Positions 61,647-64,000 of a stretch of DNA of 64,000 nt are shown here, piece after piece. Under the pieces are notes generated by a model. That model was not told the DNA's origin, did no database searches, and worked only from the letters and a program-made list of their open reading frames with translations. The stretch's first letter is position 1; every line of letters starts with the position of its first letter. Both the position numbers and the translations under genes were made by a program. This DNA comes from Klebsiella pneumoniae. Lineage in GTDB: Bacteria; Myxococcota_A; UBA796; GCA-2862545. The DNA is taken from contig CAMASI010000008.1 of the NCBI GenBank assembly GCA_945861065.1, positions 1 to 64,000 on the forward strand, given 5' to 3'.

Positions 61647-64000
61647 ATGTGGCTCTCGATCCTGATTCCCTCGGCGTTTGCCCTGCCGCCGGACCGGCAA
61701 ACAGGCAAGGTGGACGTTGGGTCCAACGACGTAGAGCGGTTTGCGGTGTCGTCGGACGGCCGTTGGGTCGGGGGGCGTGACAAAGGGACGAAGGACCTCT
61801 TTGTGATCGACGTCGAAGACTGGTCGGTGCTTTCGGCGGCGCCCTGCGATGTGAGCGGTGTGGCCTTTGCCCCTGACGGCGTGGACGTCGACGTTTGGGT
61901 TGCGTGCGAGGACGGTTTTCTGCTGTTGTTCGGCGTGGATGACGGCGCCTTGGTTGCGCAGGAAGACAATGAGGGCGCGGCAATCTCGATTGACGTCGGC
62001 GAGGGTACGGGACTCGTCGGCGTGTGGCTGTACGACAACAGCACCGCCTCTACGCTGGTGCTCGCCAGTTGGGATTTGGCCGACACGTCCCCCGTAGGGA
62101 TTTACACGCTCGATTCTGGTGGTGCCAAAGCGGGCAGTCTACCGGTCAAGACGTCGGACACGGCGTCGGCCAAGTTCCAGGAAGGTGTTGTCGCCGGCTC
62201 GTATTTGATCATCGCACATGGCGGAGAAGACATGTCGGCGGTGAGCTTGCCGGCGGGTGCGGCGATCGCTTTTCCGATTTCCGCGATTCAGCCGGTAGAC
62301 ATCGCTGCGGGTGGCGCGGGTTTCGCCTACGGGGTGGATGATTCAGGCGTGCTCGGACGCTATTCCGCCTACGACGGCGATTTTCCAACACTTTTGACGG
62401 GTTTGCCCAGCCCGCAGGCCGTGGCGGCCAACATCTCCGACGACGGAACGGACGACTGGTTGGTCGTGTATGGCGACGACGTTCAGATCTTTAGTTTCAA
62501 CCAATATATCCTCGATACCGAGCCGCTCCACGTTTTCCCGATCGAGGACGAAGACGGCAGCACTGTGCAAGACGCAGTCGTCTCCGATGGGTACGTGTTT
62601 GGCGGGGGCGAGGGCGGCAAGGTCAAAGTCGCCAGCGCGCGCCCGTGGGTGTACCCGGACCTGTTGTTCCTGGCCTCGGTGGGCACGCCCGGTGGAACCG
62701 ACGGCGAACATGTGCCGGGCGATGAGATCACGCTGACCTTTCAAGTCGACACCGACGCCACCTGCGACGTGCATCTGGGCGGAAGCCGCGTGGGCGATGG
62801 GGTGGTGCTCGACGGTGGAATCGAAGCGCTGACAGACATCCCGGTGGCGTCCAACATCACGGTCGACGAGACGTGGGACGAAGGCGACAACTTCGTTTAC
62901 ATCGTTTGTGTCGACGACACGACGCTGCTGACTGGCCACGCGGCCGCGCACGTGGATGTGGATGCGCCGCCACAGCCTCCCGTGCTGACGGGCGCAAACT
63001 TGTTGTTTGCCGACGAAGCGCTTGAGCTGACCTTTGAGGGCATCGACGACGAGGACCTCGACCACTACACCGTCTACGTGTCCGATTCGTCGTTTACAGC
63101 GAGCGACTGGGCGACGGGCGGTCCTGCATTCACAGAAGGTACGTTTTCGGCGCCACTCGATGTGAACGCGGCTGCCGAGGAATCGATAGACTTGCGGCTC
63201 GAACCGTTGACTAACTACAAAGAATATTGGGTGGCCGTCCGCGCTTTTGACGCGGGAGGCAAGGAAGGTCCGATGAGTGTTGTGTTGTCAGAGACGCCTC
63301 GCCCTACGTTCACCGCGGCCCAGCTCGCCGGCGAACGCGGCGGCACGCCTTGGTGCGGAACGACGGGTGCGCTTGCGACTCCCTGGTGGCTTGTTGGTGG
63401 CTTCTTGGCGATGGTCCGTCGACGAGGTCGCTCTGGGGTCGTCGGGGCTGCCCTTGCGGTCGCCCTGGTGCCAGGGGTGGCATTCGCTGGCGAAAATGGC
63501 GACATGGAGCGCCGATCGCATGGAAATTTCGAGGCCCGATATGGCACTGTTGGCTTCGCGACCGTCGACGGGAAAAAGAACCCGATCGACAAGGTCTACA
63601 CCGAAGCGCCCGATGACATCCTGTGGATCGAAGCGGGGCCGCAGCTGTTCCACATCGTAGAAATCGACTTCGGTACGGGATTTCTGCAGAGCCTCGCCAA
63701 GACCATAGACGGTTCGGGTTCGCAGTCGGCGGACAAGACGATGTTGACTTGGTGGCCGTTCATGGTGGACGGCACGCTAAGGCTTGAGATCGTGGACGAG
63801 CAATGGGTCGTTCCGTTTGCGCGCGGCGGATTTGACTACATCATTTACAGCGAGAGTTCCGACAACGGCTCGGGCGGAAAGGACAAACTCCATGGTGCCA
63901 AGATCGGCAACCACTATGGGTTTGGAACCAACTTGTTGCTCGATCCGCTGGCCCGAGCGCGGGCGAGTAAACTCGAAGCCCAGACTGGAATCAACGACAC
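61647..64000 (+). CDS. surface protein with MYXO-CTERM-like tail fused to an outer-membrane barrel (partial)
   Basis: Open from ATG 61647 to the window end (784 residues seen), with a signal peptide (WLSILIPSAFALP). Residues 20-400 look like a beta-propeller-type repeat region (SSDGRWVGGRDKG, GVAFAPDGVD). Residues 470-560 resemble a fibronectin type-III domain (YWVAVRAFDAGGKEG). At 570 comes CGTTGALATPWWLVGGF with an Arg cluster (591-595), a MYXO-CTERM-like sorting tail. Without a stop the chain continues SGVVGAALAVALVPGVAFA, a signal peptide with an AFA cut at 614/615, then an outer-membrane beta-barrel (NHYGFGTNLLLDPL, SKLEAQTGIND). One chain thus carries two exportable proteins. Internal ATG 63411 lacks a good ribosome site. 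Confidence 0.7.
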   Translation, partial: MWLSILIPSAFALPPDRQTGKVDVGSNDVERFAVSSDGRWVGGRDKGTKDLFVIDVEDWSVLSAAPCDVSGVAFAPDGVDVDVWVACEDGFLLLFGVDDGALVAQEDNEGAAISIDVGEGTGLVGVWLYDNSTASTLVLASWDLADTSPVGIYTLDSGGAKAGSLPVKTSDTASAKFQEGVVAGSYLIIAHGGEDMSAVSLPAGAAIAFPISAIQPVDIAAGGAGFAYGVDDSGVLGRYSAYDGDFPTLLTGLPSPQAVAANISDDGTDDWLVVYGDDVQIFSFNQYILDTEPLHVFPIEDEDGSTVQDAVVSDGYVFGGGEGGKVKVASARPWVYPDLLFLASVGTPGGTDGEHVPGDEITLTFQVDTDATCDVHLGGSRVGDGVVLDGGIEALTDIPVASNITVDETWDEGDNFVYIVCVDDTTLLTGHAAAHVDVDAPPQPPVLTGANLLFADEALELTFEGIDDEDLDHYTVYVSDSSFTASDWATGGPAFTEGTFSAPLDVNAAAEESIDLRLEPLTNYKEYWVAVRAFDAGGKEGPMSVVLSETPRPTFTAAQLAGERGGTPWCGTTGALATPWWLVGGFLAMVRRRGRSGVVGAALAVALVPGVAFAGENGDMERRSHGNFEARYGTVGFATVDGKKNPIDKVYTEAPDDILWIEAGPQLFHIVEIDFGTGFLQSLAKTIDGSGSQSADKTMLTWWPFMVDGTLRLEIVDEQWVVPFARGGFDYIIYSESSDNGSGGKDKLHGAKIGNHYGFGTNLLLDPLARARASKLEAQTGIND

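Overview
This 64 kb window is GC-rich chromosomal DNA from a Gram-negative bacterium, most likely a member of the Myxococcota (formerly Deltaproteobacteria). The pointers are surface proteins ending in MYXO-CTERM-like tails (a Cys motif, a hydrophobic helix, then an Arg cluster), MopE-type metal-binding and FG-GAP repeats, thrombospondin type-3/OmpA proteins, F0 genes separated from F1 genes, and a Ser/Thr kinase with a PP2C phosphatase. No rRNA or tRNA gene was recognised. Many operons use 1-7 nt overlaps (ATGA, GTGA, TGATG) and GTG starts.

Bases 1 to about 16.1 kb are an accessory, island-like region made of defence-type and broken genes. In order: an IS91-like transposase tail; a small membrane protein; a two-gene unit of a DUF262/DUF1524 (GmrSD-like) protein and a PD-(D/E)XK nuclease-like protein; a tyrosine recombinase remnant followed by 0.8 kb of hairpin and 47-bp repeats; a SIR2-TPR protein; an FGE-type lipoprotein with a decayed partial copy; an ATPase-TOPRIM pair resembling PARIS/OLD systems whose TOPRIM gene is frameshifted; a methyltransferase; a HipBA toxin-antitoxin pair; a chimeric four-helix-bundle/MopE/FG-GAP reading frame; and a truncated PIN toxin.

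From 16.1 to 31.9 kb the genes look ordinary: a Dabb protein, two thioesterases, an HU protein, a Kup potassium transporter, a 1.3k-residue cadherin-like lipoprotein, and a long minus-strand run. That run encodes a TPR protein, hemL, F0 subunits (AtpZ-like, AtpI-like, a, c), a secreted protein, a MYXO-CTERM-like protein, an OmpA protein and a discoidin-like protein. A second scar (31.9-33.2 kb) holds a near-identical inverted copy of the four-helix-bundle 5' element seen at 15.7 kb, a deleted four-helix-bundle gene, a truncated PIN toxin and its intact antitoxin with a palindromic operator.

From 33.3 to 39.2 kb lies a CzcCBA-type metal efflux operon led by a His/Cys-rich exported protein. From 39.3 to 46 kb are a secreted deacetylase-like protein, rimI, a SurA-like protein and, divergently, a GldA/GldF/GldG-like ABC operon with a DUF4340 protein. 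From 46 to 61.5 kb is a housekeeping run: Ser/Thr kinase, tsaD, rsmA, PP2C, M23 peptidase, secA, rpsB, tsf, pyrH, frr, uppS, cdsA, rseP, tsaB and an aspartate-semialdehyde-dehydrogenase-like protein without its catalytic Cys. The window ends inside a gene that joins a MYXO-CTERM-like surface protein in frame to a signal-peptide-bearing outer-membrane barrel, a candidate two-product precursor.

The observations most worth following are the ATPase-TOPRIM pair, the DUF262/PD-(D/E)XK pair, the SIR2-TPR effector, the covarying hairpin array beside the recombinase remnant, the duplicated four-helix-bundle leader element, and the MYXO-CTERM/signal-peptide fusion.
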